DNA of 64,000 bases from an uncultured Collinsella sp. (GTDB taxonomy: Bacteria; Actinomycetota; Coriobacteriia; Coriobacteriales; Coriobacteriaceae): NCBI GenBank assembly GCA_937943045.1, contig CALEBN010000054.1, forward strand, positions 1-64,000, read 5' to 3'. Shown here piece after piece: positions 45,055 to 53,760 of this stretch (position 1 is the first letter of the stretch; each line of letters opens with the position of its first letter). A program made the position numbers and the translations under genes. The notes below the pieces were generated by a model. That model did not search any database. It was not told the DNA's origin and saw only the letters and a list, made by a program, of their open reading frames with translations.

Positions 45055-46428
45055 ATGAATACATCTGAGTACTTATCCATGGGTGATGCCGCCCACCTGT
45101 TGGGCGTTACGAAAGCCCGCATATCGCAACTTGCCGCATCGGGGACGCTTGTGTGCGATATTGTGGGCGGCCGGAAGATGGTCGAGTACAATTCTGCGAT
45201 CGCCTATCAAAAGGTCCGCAAGCGAGGACGCCGTCCTGCGGCCGATGTGGGACGCAAGTTTACGCTGATGTCGGCCGACCATGAGGTCGCGCATGTCTCA
45301 TTTGATCCGACGCGCGAGTTTTCCTTCGAAATCGCCGAGGTCCTCGATGCGCAACGAATGCCGTTTGGCACATGCTCGAGCTCTTCTCCAACGGTGAACA
45401 AGCGGGAGCTCAATGCGTGGTGGGGGCATCGGTCGGTGCCCGATGTTCGCCCCGGGCTTATCTCGCGTTACCGCGAGCTGGGGATTGTCAACGGCGTTGA
45501 GGTGCCGGTTCAGTGCCTGGGCCTCTCGCTTTCGGATTGCTATTGGCTGCGCCCGGCAGAATGCGACGGGCTCGAATGGCGAAACCTCAATTACTTCGAG
45601 AATGATTTTGAGCGATCGGCGCCCGAGGGGCGTTCGGGTTGGCTGGAGGGCATCGGCCTTAAAAATCCCGACAACACATCCGAGGGCGAACTTCCTAAAT
45701 CGTGGATGATCCGAAACGGCATTCGCGTTTTGGCTAAAGGGTGCGGCATGGACGACCAACGGCCCTTTAACGAGGCGGTTGCAACGGCTCTACATCGTCG
45801 CTTGCTGTCGGAGGGCGAGTTTGTTCCTTATACGGTTGAGCGCATGTTCGATGGCCCCGTGTGCCTGTGCGAGGATTATCTTGACGGCCGCGAGGAATAT
45901 GTTCCGGCTGTTTACATTAAGAACGCCCTTGGCGGCCAGCGAGGAAGCTCGACGTACGACCGGTACTGCCGCTTTCTTGGTAAGCATGGAGCAGACGAGG
46001 CTGCCGTGAGAAGGTCTATGTCGCAGATGATCGTTTGCGATGCCCTTTTGGCCAACAGCGATCGCCATTGGCGAAACTTCGGCATCATCCGCAATGTCGA
46101 TACCCTGGAGATAAGGCCTGCACCGCTGTTCGATAGCGGCAACTGTCTGTGGTATAACGTGCCAACTGTCGTGCTCGCAGCTGGGGAGTTTGGGTTTTCC
46201 GCTAAGCCGTTTGGGCCCAATCCTTCCGTCCAGCTGGCGCTTGCGGACTCGCTCGATTGGTTCGATTCATCGCGGCTCAACGGATTTGTTGATGAAGCGA
46301 TTGAGATTCTTTCGCAGAGCGAATGGGCGACGGCGGAGGGCCGGCTCGAGTCCATTCGCCGCGGTCTGGAGCGTCGTGTTATCGAGGTGAATGCCGCTGT
46401 TGAAGTGCTTCGACACGTGCGGCGATAA
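45055..46428 (+). CDS. HTH domain fused to a HipA-like kinase
   Basis: A 457-residue protein with two parts. Residues about 5-55 form a MerR/excisionase-type helix-turn-helix (SMGDAAHLLGVTKARISQLAASGTL). Residues about 95-450 look like a HipA/CtkA-type Ser/Thr kinase. The late kinase motifs are present, NSDRHWRNFGII (catalytic Asp and Asn, about 334-345) and PAPLFDSGNCL (metal-binding Asp, about 357-367), together with the upstream FNEAVATALHRRLL and VCLCEDYLDG segments. HipA kinases usually pair with a separate HipB repressor; here the DNA-binding part is in the same chain. ATG 45055 is used, with GAGGTG upstream. The AT-rich promoter differs from its neighbours, which suggests transfer. No partner antitoxin gene is adjacent. 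Confidence 0.75.
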   Translation: MNTSEYLSMGDAAHLLGVTKARISQLAASGTLVCDIVGGRKMVEYNSAIAYQKVRKRGRRPAADVGRKFTLMSADHEVAHVSFDPTREFSFEIAEVLDAQRMPFGTCSSSSPTVNKRELNAWWGHRSVPDVRPGLISRYRELGIVNGVEVPVQCLGLSLSDCYWLRPAECDGLEWRNLNYFENDFERSAPEGRSGWLEGIGLKNPDNTSEGELPKSWMIRNGIRVLAKGCGMDDQRPFNEAVATALHRRLLSEGEFVPYTVERMFDGPVCLCEDYLDGREEYVPAVYIKNALGGQRGSSTYDRYCRFLGKHGADEAAVRRSMSQMIVCDALLANSDRHWRNFGIIRNVDTLEIRPAPLFDSGNCLWYNVPTVVLAAGEFGFSAKPFGPNPSVQLALADSLDWFDSSRLNGFVDEAIEILSQSEWATAEGRLESIRRGLERRVIEVNAAVEVLRHVRR

Positions 46429-46436
46429 TCCTGCGG

Positions 46437-47537
46437 CTACTTGATGGCTGCCGTAACGGTGCCGCCGCCCAGGACGACGTCGCCGTGGTAGACGACGACG
46501 GCCTGGCCGGGGGCGATGGCGCGCTGCGGCTCGTCAAAAGTCAGCAGCATTTGCCCGTCGGCGCCACGTGTAAGGGTCGCTGCCTGGTCCTTTTGACGGT
46601 AGCGGTACTTGGCGCCCACGCGAATGCCGCCGGCATTGAGCTCAGCCTCCATGCGCTCTGCCGGCGCGCTCCAGATCCAGTCGTTGGCCGTGAGCGCCGC
46701 GGCGGTCAGATCTTCCGCCTCGCCCAGATGCACGGTGTTGTTGGAGGCGTCGACGCCCGTTACGTACACGGGATGCGCCATCGCGACGCCCAGGCCCTTG
46801 CGCTGGCCGATGGTATAGCGCAGCGCGCCGTTGTGGCGTCCGACCACGCTGCCGTCGCGCCACACAATGTCGCCCGGTGTAGCGGCATGTCCGCAGCGGC
46901 GCTCGATATAGCCCGCGTAGTCGCCGTCCGCGATAAAGCAGATATCCTCGCTTTCGGCCTTCTTGGCGTTGATGAAGCCCTGTTCGTCGGCTATGCGGCG
47001 TACGTCGCGCTCCTTGTCCAGGCCTGCCAGCGGAAAGATCGTGCGCGACAGCCGCTTCTGCGTAAGCGAATACAAAAAGTAACTCTGGTCTTTTTTGGGG
47101 TCCTCGCCGCGATGCAGCTGCCAGGTGCCGTCGGGCGCCTGGCTTGTTTTGGCATAGTGGCCCGTGGCGATGTAGTCGCAGCCCATATCCAGCGCCGCAT
47201 CCAGCAACGCGCCAAACTTAATGTGGCGGTTGCAGATGATGCACGGGTTGGGCGTCAGCCCTTCCTGGTAGGCGGTCACAAAGCGCTCGATCACGTTGCG
47301 GTCGAAGGTTTGCTGCAGGTCGAGCACATGGTGGGGTATCCCCAGGCGCTCGGCGACGGCCTTTGCATCGGCGATGTCGCGGTCGACCTTACTCATGCCT
47401 GTTGCGGGATCGGGCGCGGGGCAGGTGAGGCGCATGGTGGCACCGACACATTCGTAACCCTGACTTTTGAGCAGATACGCGGTCACGCTGGAATCGACGC
47501 CGCCGCTCATGGCGACGAGCACGCGCTTATTGTGCAT
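46437..47537 (-). CDS. mnmA: tRNA-specific 2-thiouridylase MnmA
   Basis: MnmA puts sulfur on U34 of tRNAs for Lys, Glu and Gln. The 366-residue protein has the PP-loop AMSGGVDSSVTAYLL, the first catalytic cysteine in NPCIICNRHIKFG and the second in SEDICFIADGDYAGYI. The conserved KDQSYFLYSL segment and the C-terminal barrel with TFDEPQRAIAPGQAVVVY are also present. It needs sulfur from a cysteine desulfurase, none of which is in the window. It is downstream of cysK on the same strand, though a terminator lies between. It is convergent with the HTH/HipA-like gene with only 8 bp between stops. Confidence 0.96.
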   Translation of the reverse strand: MHNKRVLVAMSGGVDSSVTAYLLKSQGYECVGATMRLTCPAPDPATGMSKVDRDIADAKAVAERLGIPHHVLDLQQTFDRNVIERFVTAYQEGLTPNPCIICNRHIKFGALLDAALDMGCDYIATGHYAKTSQAPDGTWQLHRGEDPKKDQSYFLYSLTQKRLSRTIFPLAGLDKERDVRRIADEQGFINAKKAESEDICFIADGDYAGYIERRCGHAATPGDIVWRDGSVVGRHNGALRYTIGQRKGLGVAMAHPVYVTGVDASNNTVHLGEAEDLTAAALTANDWIWSAPAERMEAELNAGGIRVGAKYRYRQKDQAATLTRGADGQMLLTFDEPQRAIAPGQAVVVYHGDVVLGGGTVTAAIK

Positions 47538-47566
47538 GGGGAGGTTCTCCTTGGTGGCATGTGGCC

Positions 47567-47605
47567 AAAAAAGAAAAGCGGCGCGGGAGGCTGGTTCCGC
47601 GCCGC
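47567..47605 (-). terminator. Terminator between cysK and mnmA
   Basis: On the minus strand GCGGCGCGG pairs with CCGCGCCGC, followed by TTTTCTTTTTT. It ends cysK transcription; some read-through to mnmA is possible. Confidence 0.88.
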
Positions 47606-47718
47606 AGACATTGTAGCAAGTTCGGGCGTCCTGTGGGACACCCTGTTGGGATGAGCTCAGGCTGCCAGAAGAGAGGGGAGACCGGCGTGCCCTGGACTCG
47701 TTCTAAGAACGAGAAGCT

Positions 47719-48657
47719 CTAGTCCTGGAAGAGCGCCGTGGACAGGTAGCGCTCACCGGTGTCGGCGAGCAGCGCCACGATGGTCTTACCCTCGTTCTCG
47801 GGGCGCTTGGCCAGCTGCAGCGCGGCCCACACGGCGGCGCCGGACGAAATGCCCACGAGCACGCCCTCCTTGTGGCCCACGGCGCGGCCGGTGGCAAAGG
47901 CGTCGTCGTTCTCGACGGGGATGATCTCGTCATAGACCTGGGTGTCGAGGACGTCGGGCACAAAGCCGGCGCCGATACCCTGGATCTTGTGCGGGCCGGC
48001 CTGGCCCTTAGAGAGCACCGGGGAGGTGGCGGGCTCGACGGCGACAACCTGAATCTGGGGGTTCTGCTCCTTGAGGAACTCGCCCACGCCGGTCACGGTG
48101 CCGCCGGTGCCAACGCCGGCGACGAAGATGTCGACCTTGCCGTCGGTGTCATCCCAGATCTCGGGGCCGGTCGTGGCCTTGTGGATGGCGGGGTTGGCGG
48201 GGTTCACAAACTGGCCGGTGAGTATGCTGTTGGGAGTCTCCTTCTGCAGCTCCTCGGCTTTGGCGATAGCGCCCTTCATGCCTTTGGAGCCGTCGGTGAG
48301 CACGAGCTGTGCGCCGTATGCCTGCATAAGCTTGCGGCGCTCGACGGACATGGTCTCGGGCATGGTGATGATCACCTTGTAACCGCGGGCCGCTGCCACC
48401 GAGGCGATGCCGACGCCGGTGTTGCCGCTCGTGGGCTCGATGATGGTGTAGTCGCCGCCGCGCACGAGCTTGCCGGCCTTCTCGGCCTCGTCAATCATGT
48501 TCTTGGCGACGCGGTCTTTGACGGAACCGGCGGGGTTGAAGTATTCGAGTTTGACGAGCACACGAGCCTTGAGGTCCTCGTCGGCCTCAAAGTGGGTGAG
48601 CTCCAGGAGTGGGGTGTGGCCGATAAGCTGATCGATAGACGTGTAAACCTTGCTCAT
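47719..48657 (-). CDS. cysK: Cysteine synthase A (O-acetylserine sulfhydrylase)
   Basis: PLP enzyme that forms L-cysteine from O-acetylserine and sulfide. The 312 residues start MSKVYTSIDQLIGHTPLLEL. The PLP lysine is in NPAGSVKDRVAKNMI, the substrate loop is EPTSGNTGVGIASVAAARG, and the glycine-rich phosphate loop is AGVGTGGTVTGVGEFL. The C-terminal LADTGERYLSTALFQD is typical of CysK. The gene is divergent from an Rrf2 regulator, with an inverted repeat over its promoter, which suggests CymR-like control by cysteine or Fe-S status. Confidence 0.96.
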   Translation of the reverse strand: MSKVYTSIDQLIGHTPLLELTHFEADEDLKARVLVKLEYFNPAGSVKDRVAKNMIDEAEKAGKLVRGGDYTIIEPTSGNTGVGIASVAAARGYKVIITMPETMSVERRKLMQAYGAQLVLTDGSKGMKGAIAKAEELQKETPNSILTGQFVNPANPAIHKATTGPEIWDDTDGKVDIFVAGVGTGGTVTGVGEFLKEQNPQIQVVAVEPATSPVLSKGQAGPHKIQGIGAGFVPDVLDTQVYDEIIPVENDDAFATGRAVGHKEGVLVGISSGAAVWAALQLAKRPENEGKTIVALLADTGERYLSTALFQD

Positions 48658-48764
48658 GGTGAACCTCCAAAGTGTTCAAGTTGCTGGTTGCCGTGTGGTT
48701 TCACGGTGCGTGTAGCAGCTAAACCCATAAACCTTATAGGTTGTTCGTTTAGCTGTTGCGAAGC

Positions 48765-48793
48765 ATACTAGACACTAAAGCCTAGTAATGCAA
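48765..48793 (-). promoter_or_regulatory. cysK promoter with an overlapping dyad
   Basis: Read on the minus strand, TTGCAT (48793-48788) and TAGTAT (48770-48765) are spaced by 17 bp. TACTAG and CTAGTA (48766-48771 and 48782-48787) form an inverse pair across the promoter, the probable site of the divergently encoded Rrf2 protein. Confidence 0.65.
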
Positions 48794-48910
48794 TAGGAAA
48801 TAGAAGATTATTACGAGTCGATTAACCATCTTGACCGGAACGGGTATTTTCAAAACCAATTTTTCGGCTAGAATTTCTACGGACTAAATGACCGAAAGGC
48901 AGCACTATAC

Positions 48911-49339
48911 ATGTTGGTTTCTACTAAGGGCAGATATGCCCTGCGCGTTATGGTCGATCTGGCCGAGCACCAGGCGGCCGGTCGCATCCCGCTTAAAGAG
49001 ATCGCGGCGCGACAGGGGATTTCCGAGAAATATCTCGAGAACATCTTGGCTACGCTCGTGCGCGCCAACATGCTTTCGGGCATGCGTGGCAAGGGCGGTG
49101 GCTACGTGCTCACGCGCCCGCCCGAGCAGTACACGGTGGGCGAGATCTTGCGCCTGACCGAGGGCAGTCTGGCGCCGGTCGCCTGCCTGGATGGCGACTG
49201 CAAGGGATGCTCGCGTTCGGATGAGTGCCCCACGCTCGACGTGTGGAAGAACCTGGACAAGCTCATCAACGACTATCTCGATGGTGTGACACTCGATCAA
49301 CTTGTCGCTCCCAACCATGGTTACGACTACGTCATCTAA
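48911..49339 (+). CDS. Rrf2-family transcriptional regulator
   Basis: A 142-residue winged-helix regulator starting LVSTKGRYALRVMVDLAEHQ, with the recognition helix in ISEKYLENILATLVRANML and the wing RGKGGGYVLTRPPEQYTV. It has four cysteines in the sensor region (CLDGDCKGCSRSDEC, C-x4-C-x2-C-x5-C). IscR ligates its 2Fe-2S cluster with three such cysteines and one His, whereas CymR responds to cysteine through CysK. This protein could be either type. It is divergent from cysK and probably represses it. A promoter with TAGAAT lies upstream. Confidence 0.88.
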   Translation: MLVSTKGRYALRVMVDLAEHQAAGRIPLKEIAARQGISEKYLENILATLVRANMLSGMRGKGGGYVLTRPPEQYTVGEILRLTEGSLAPVACLDGDCKGCSRSDECPTLDVWKNLDKLINDYLDGVTLDQLVAPNHGYDYVI

Positions 49340-49411
49340 CCTACACCTGCCATGTGGGGACGGGGCGGAAATGGTAGATTCTCTCGTCCTTTGAGACCTG
49401 ATAAATAAGAA

Positions 49412-49446
49412 GACCGCCCATTTTTGCGATGGGCGGCCTTCGTTTT
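49412..49446 (+). terminator. Terminator after the Rrf2 gene
   Basis: CCGCCCAT pairs with ATGGGCGG around TTTTGCG, followed by a T-rich run. The convergent holin-like gene on the other strand ends nearby. Confidence 0.8.
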
Positions 49447-49481
49447 GGGCTGTTGAGACGGGCGCGGCCGGAATGGCCGTT

Positions 49482-49847
49482 TTAGTCCTCGGCAATACTA
49501 TCGAGGATGCTGCGCATGATGGACACCAGAATGCTGCCCATAAAGGCCGAGCCAAAGCTTGCGATGGAGATGCCGACGCCCAGCAGGTTGATCGACAGGT
49601 AACTCGCGAGTTCGAGCATAAAGCTGTTGAGCACGAGCTGGAAAATGCCCAGCGTAATGATCGTGAGCGGCAGCGAGATGACCGTCAGGAACGGCTTGAC
49701 GAACGAATCGACGATGTTCAGGAACAGTCCCACGAAGGCGAAACAGACCCAGGCCTCGGCAAAACCGAAGGGCTGGATGCCGGGAACGAGGAACGTGGCA
49801 ATCGCGATGGCGATTGAGGTAAAGAGCCAGTTAAGCATAAAGCGCAT
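49482..49847 (-). CDS. Phage-holin-family (YvlD-like) membrane protein
   Basis: A 121-residue protein with four hydrophobic helices (for example LFTSIAIAIATFLVPGIQPFG and VKPFLTVISLPLTIITLGIFQLVLN). This is the pattern of the chromosomal phage holin family 4/DUF360 proteins. These are widespread in Actinobacteria and Firmicutes and are normally not part of a prophage. No phage gene is near. Function unknown, perhaps an envelope-stress membrane protein. Confidence 0.85.
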   Translation of the reverse strand: MRFMLNWLFTSIAIAIATFLVPGIQPFGFAEAWVCFAFVGLFLNIVDSFVKPFLTVISLPLTIITLGIFQLVLNSFMLELASYLSINLLGVGISIASFGSAFMGSILVSIMRSILDSIAED

Positions 49848-50117
49848 GGTGTGAATCCTTTCTTGCGCAGGGTGCGTTGGTGACGCGTGAAGCGGTTTGC
49901 TGCGGCAGCTTGGGCGGCCGCGCGGGTGTGCCGTCTTGTTCGGCCGCTCATTGTCTCAGATATTCGTGGAGCTTGCGTGCGCATTCGGTTTCAAAACGGC
50001 GTTCGTCCTAAAAAACGTGCCGCTGGCAGAGAGTCTTGTCGCTTTAGTTTGGTGGTGTGCTACACTGCTACGGGCAAATGGCCCATGCATAGTTTTATTG
50101 CATATTACGGGTGAACG
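49848..50117 (+). other. Intergenic region before YerC
   Basis: No gene is supported here. A TACACT hexamer near 50060 in the context GTGTGCTACACTGC could be a -10 box for the YerC gene. Other frames on both strands lack ribosome sites. Confidence 0.4.
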
Positions 50118-50168
50118 ATGCCCGATGTCAGTATCAACTTCGATGCCTTTTGGCGGGTTTGGCGGTGA
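50118..50168 (+). CDS. Possible 16-residue leader peptide
   Basis: ATG 50118 opens a frame reading MPDVSINFDAFWRVWR with a stop at 50166-50168, three bases before the YerC start. It contains two Trp codons close to the end. It precedes a TrpR-family regulator, so a leader or coupling role is possible, but the ribosome site is weak and the frame is short. Confidence 0.3.
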   Translation: MPDVSINFDAFWRVWR

Positions 50169-50171
50169 TCG

Positions 50172-50471
50172 ATGAACATCGAGAACATGTTTGACAAGCC
50201 TGATGTCAAGCAGCTGGTCCACGCATTTAGTCTTTTGGATGACGAGAAGGATATCCAGGCGTTTTTAACCGATATCTGCACGCCGCGCGAGATTTGCGAT
50301 CTTTCGCAACGCTTGCAGGTCGCGCGTTATCTGGATGAGGGCGAGCCCTATGTTGAGGTTCAGGCTCGCACGGGCGCTTCGTCCACCACGGTGAGTCGTG
50401 TTTCCAAGGCGCTCAACGGCGAGTACGGTGGCTATCGCAAGATTCTCATCAAGCTGGAGGATGGCGAGTAG
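50172..50471 (+). CDS. YerC/YecD family TrpR-related regulator
   Basis: A 99-residue helical protein of the TrpR superfamily. The family segments are KQLVHAFSLLDDEKDIQAFL, DICTPREICDLSQRLQVARYL and the helix-turn-helix VQARTGASSTTVSRVSKALN. In Firmicutes yerC often lies near pcrA/ligA; here it precedes addB-addA, another DNA-repair operon, with a terminator between. Ligand and targets are unknown. Confidence 0.9.
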   Translation: MNIENMFDKPDVKQLVHAFSLLDDEKDIQAFLTDICTPREICDLSQRLQVARYLDEGEPYVEVQARTGASSTTVSRVSKALNGEYGGYRKILIKLEDGE

Positions 50472-50500
50472 GCCAACGGCAACAAACGAATCAACTGGAG

Positions 50501-50523
50501 CCGCCCCTTCGGGGGCGGTTTTT
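50501..50523 (+). terminator. Terminator after the YerC gene
   Basis: CCGCCCC, TTCG loop, GGGGCGG, followed by TTTTT. Confidence 0.93.
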
Positions 50524-50537
50524 GTGTGTCGATAATT

Positions 50538-50600
50538 GATCCTTTGGGGACGGAGGAAAACGGATTATCGAGGGGACCTGGTGCATTGGGGCCAGGTTGT
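50538..50600. repeat. Composite of half family C and half family E
   Basis: GATCCTTTGGGGACGG and GGAAAACGGAT (C left arm) are followed by GGTGCATTGGGGCCAGGTT (E left arm). Reversed, the order equals the composite at 38158-38213. Confidence 0.75.
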
Positions 50601-50658
50601 CCGCGCGGGCGGGTAGGATAGATGCGTTGAATATTGCGAACAGTTTGAGTGGAGGACC

Positions 50659-53600
50659 ATGCCTGTTCGAATCTATACCACCAATGCCGGCACGGATTTG
50701 AGCGATGCCGAGGCGGCGCTGCTGGCCGACCTGGTTGCCCGCCACGGGCGCGCCGTGTTGCTGGCGCCAACATTTGCCGAGCTCGACCTGTGCCGTCATG
50801 ATGCGGCAGAAGCTGGGGTTTCGCTGGGTATCGACTACAAGACGCCTTCGTCGTGGCTCCGCTCGCTGTGGGAGCTTATGGGCGATGGCCGCAACTTTGT
50901 GGATAACCTTCAGCGCCAGATGCTGTTCTCGGACATGATCGACCGCCGCGACGACGCTGCTCTGCAGCCGCTCTCGCGCAGCCAGGGCACGGTACGCATG
51001 CTTGCGCGTATGGCCCGCGACGTGTTGCCGGGCGTGGCGGGGACGGGCGACGAGCGCTGCCGCGATGCCGCCTCTCAGCCCGAGCCCAAAAGTGACGCCG
51101 AGGCCCGCGTATTCGAGCTGTTGAGTGCCTATGCGAGCGGCTTGGACCGTCGAGACATGGTCGAGCCCTGCGAAGCCGCCGATATGATGGCAGAAGCCCT
51201 GGCGAACAGCCTGCCGGGGTGCGCCCGCGCCGTCTGCGTGCGTGGTGTCACGTCGTTTACGCATAGCCTGCTCGAGCTGTTGTCGGCCGTGGCGAATAGT
51301 GGGGGAGAGGTTGTCGTGCTGCTGGCTTGCGAGCAGGCGGCGATGCGCGAGGACCTGGCCGCCGCCTTTGATGCCCGCGGTGTGCTGTTTGAGGCCGCGC
51401 CGCTGGGGGAGGACGCCGGCGCGTCCGAGACCGCTTCTGCGCCTGCTGCTCATCCTATTTTTATAGAGGCGGCCGGCCCCCATGCCCGCGCCCGCGCTTA
51501 TGTGGATGCTCTTGAGAGCCTGGTCGTGGCATGCGAGGAGTCCGTTTCGCGCGATGGCGCCGCGACGAACGCCGACCCCGCACGCGTGCTCGTAGTTTCC
51601 GCCCGGGCGTCCCAGCTGTTCGGCGAACTCGCTGCCCGTTTGGCGGCGCGTCATATTGCGGCCGAGACAACTGAGTTCACGGCGTTTTCCCAATCCATCG
51701 CGGGCAGGCAGTTTACGGCGCTCGCCAATCTGATCGAGCGCACGAAGGCCGCCGACGAGGGCACCGCCTCCAAGACCGAGTGGTGGCCCGCTCCGGAGCT
51801 TACCGACTGGATTTATAGCCCGCTTTCGGGTGCCGACGCCGCGAGCGCCCGCGGCTTCGACAAGAACATGCGCCTGTCGCGCAGCAAGACCACTGCGGGC
51901 GTCAAGAGCTTGCTGCAGAGCGTGCAGGGCCAGGTGAGGGGCGCCCGCAAGGCCGCCAGCGAAGATAACTGGTTTAAGAACGTGCCGTGCGTGGTCTCGG
52001 ACGTGTTCCAGGCGCTGTGGCGCGACAAACCCGTGACGGCGCTCAAGGCCATGCTCGCCGTTGCCGAGGCGCTGCCCGATCGCGCTCTAGGCGGCCTTGA
52101 CGGCCAGGCCCGTCGCCAGGCAGAGACGGCTTTGCTGCGCCATGCCATCGACATCCTTATGAACGATGCTCGCGCGCTCGACGTGTCGCAGGCTGCGACC
52201 GTGCCGGTTCTCGACGGCGTTCGAACCAAGGTGGACAAGCGCAGTGCCGCTTACGATTGCGAGACCTACGAGGTCGATCGCACACCACGGGCACAAGTGC
52301 GCTTTGTGCCGCTTGCCGATGCGTCGGTTCTACGCCCTGGCAGCTACGATGCCGTGCTGTTTGTCGATGTCGACCTGGACAGCTACCCGCTTTCGCACGA
52401 AGAGGGCCCGCTTGCCACGTTGACGGCCGAGCTGCGCCGCGACGGCGTGTCTTTGGAGCCCGCCGCCCTGCTGCGCGTGCGCTTTGGCCGTGCAATGCAG
52501 GCGGCGAGCGGTCCGGTCGCGCTCGCCCGCGTGACGCACGATCGCCAGGCGCGCGAGTGCTACCCGGCAGCCGTATGGACCGAGCTGCGGGCGCATGCCG
52601 AGGCCGCTGGCGCCGTCAAGGTTGCGTGCGTGGGCGAGGGCGGTATCGTCGCCGATTTTGATCCCGCGGCAGGCGAAGGTCTTAGGCGCGAGCGCGTGAC
52701 CTGCGAAGCTCCTCAGCATCTGAGCGATGAAGCCATTCCGTATCTGGTCCTGCGCCGTCGCGATGGCGAGGGCGAGGATGCGCCGCTGGTGCCGCGCCTG
52801 ACGTCTGCCTCGCAGATCGAGGCCTATTCGACCTGCCCGCTATGCTGGTTCGTCTCGTACCGCGTGAAGCCCCAGTCGATCGACGCCGGCTTTGGCAATA
52901 TGGAGAAGGGCAACTTTGTCCACGACGTGCTGGAGCATTTGCACGCTCGTCTGCCCCAGGAGGGCATGGAGCGCGTGACGCCCGAGAACCTGCCGCGCGC
53001 TCAGGAGCTGCTGCGCGAGGTCTTTGACGAGACTTTGGCCGAGCATGCTTCCAAGCGTGGCAACGAGGGCCCGCTCGTGCCGCTCTCTCCGGTAGAGGAG
53101 CGCCAGGTGGCCGAGATCCTGCCGCAGCTGGAGGGTGTGCTTGCCTATGAAGCCGAGGCGCTGACTCCTTTTGCTCCACGCTACCTGGAGTTTGCCTTTA
53201 ACGATCTTAACGTTGAGTATGCCGGCTGGCCGCTCGGCGGGCGCATCGACCGCGTGGATGTGGATGCCGAGAACCGCGCCGTCGTGATCGACTACAAGCA
53301 CCGCACGGGCGTTGAGGAGTTTAAGCTCGCCGACCCTACGGTGCGCGACGAGGAATCGGGCACGGCGCCCATCGACGATCCGCGGTGGCTGCCGCCCCAT
53401 ACCCAGACGCTTATCTATGCGCAGGCCATGCGCCGGGCGCTGGATTTGGACACCCGCGCGGCGCTCTACTTTTCGACCAAGGGCGGCAAGCCGGCGTTGC
53501 GCGGTGCCGCGAGCGCCGAGCTACTCGAGGAAGAGCGCGGCGACGGTCGCATCCCGGGCCTTAAGAAAGGTTTCCCCGGCGAGGGCGGCAACATGGACTT

Positions 53601-53757
53601 CGATGCGCTGCTCGATCGCGTGGAGGCCGGCATCGCCGAGCGCCTGCGCGAGCTCGAGGCGGGCAACGTTGCCGCCGTCGACCCGGCGTCGACGCAGGCC
53701 GCGCATGCCCGCTGCTCGTATAACCACGAAGGAACGTTTGTAAGGAGGGACGTGTAG
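50659..53757 (+). CDS. addB: AddB-like nuclease/inactivated helicase subunit
   Basis: Partner of AddA in double-strand-break end processing. The 1032-residue protein has a degenerate helicase-like body, with no Walker A lysine motif near the N-terminus (RIYTTNAGTDLSDAEAALL). The C-terminal PD-(D/E)XK nuclease has DRVDVDAENRAVVIDYKHRTG near 865-885. Cysteines of a probable 4Fe-4S site are STCPLCW (about 723-729) and a late Cys in ARCSYNHEGTF. ATG 50659 follows GGAGG. addA begins 3 bp after the stop. Sequence divergence leaves some doubt about AddB as against other RecB-nuclease proteins, but the pairing is strong. Confidence 0.88.
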   Translation: MPVRIYTTNAGTDLSDAEAALLADLVARHGRAVLLAPTFAELDLCRHDAAEAGVSLGIDYKTPSSWLRSLWELMGDGRNFVDNLQRQMLFSDMIDRRDDAALQPLSRSQGTVRMLARMARDVLPGVAGTGDERCRDAASQPEPKSDAEARVFELLSAYASGLDRRDMVEPCEAADMMAEALANSLPGCARAVCVRGVTSFTHSLLELLSAVANSGGEVVVLLACEQAAMREDLAAAFDARGVLFEAAPLGEDAGASETASAPAAHPIFIEAAGPHARARAYVDALESLVVACEESVSRDGAATNADPARVLVVSARASQLFGELAARLAARHIAAETTEFTAFSQSIAGRQFTALANLIERTKAADEGTASKTEWWPAPELTDWIYSPLSGADAASARGFDKNMRLSRSKTTAGVKSLLQSVQGQVRGARKAASEDNWFKNVPCVVSDVFQALWRDKPVTALKAMLAVAEALPDRALGGLDGQARRQAETALLRHAIDILMNDARALDVSQAATVPVLDGVRTKVDKRSAAYDCETYEVDRTPRAQVRFVPLADASVLRPGSYDAVLFVDVDLDSYPLSHEEGPLATLTAELRRDGVSLEPAALLRVRFGRAMQAASGPVALARVTHDRQARECYPAAVWTELRAHAEAAGAVKVACVGEGGIVADFDPAAGEGLRRERVTCEAPQHLSDEAIPYLVLRRRDGEGEDAPLVPRLTSASQIEAYSTCPLCWFVSYRVKPQSIDAGFGNMEKGNFVHDVLEHLHARLPQEGMERVTPENLPRAQELLREVFDETLAEHASKRGNEGPLVPLSPVEERQVAEILPQLEGVLAYEAEALTPFAPRYLEFAFNDLNVEYAGWPLGGRIDRVDVDAENRAVVIDYKHRTGVEEFKLADPTVRDEESGTAPIDDPRWLPPHTQTLIYAQAMRRALDLDTRAALYFSTKGGKPALRGAASAELLEEERGDGRIPGLKKGFPGEGGNMDFDALLDRVEAGIAERLRELEAGNVAAVDPASTQAAHARCSYNHEGTFVRRDV

Positions 53758-53760
53758 ACC

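Noticed and set aside
49482..49847. Prophage signal from a holin-like protein
   Set aside because: The family is chromosomal and widespread, and no other phage gene is nearby. The solitary serine recombinase is 44 kb away.
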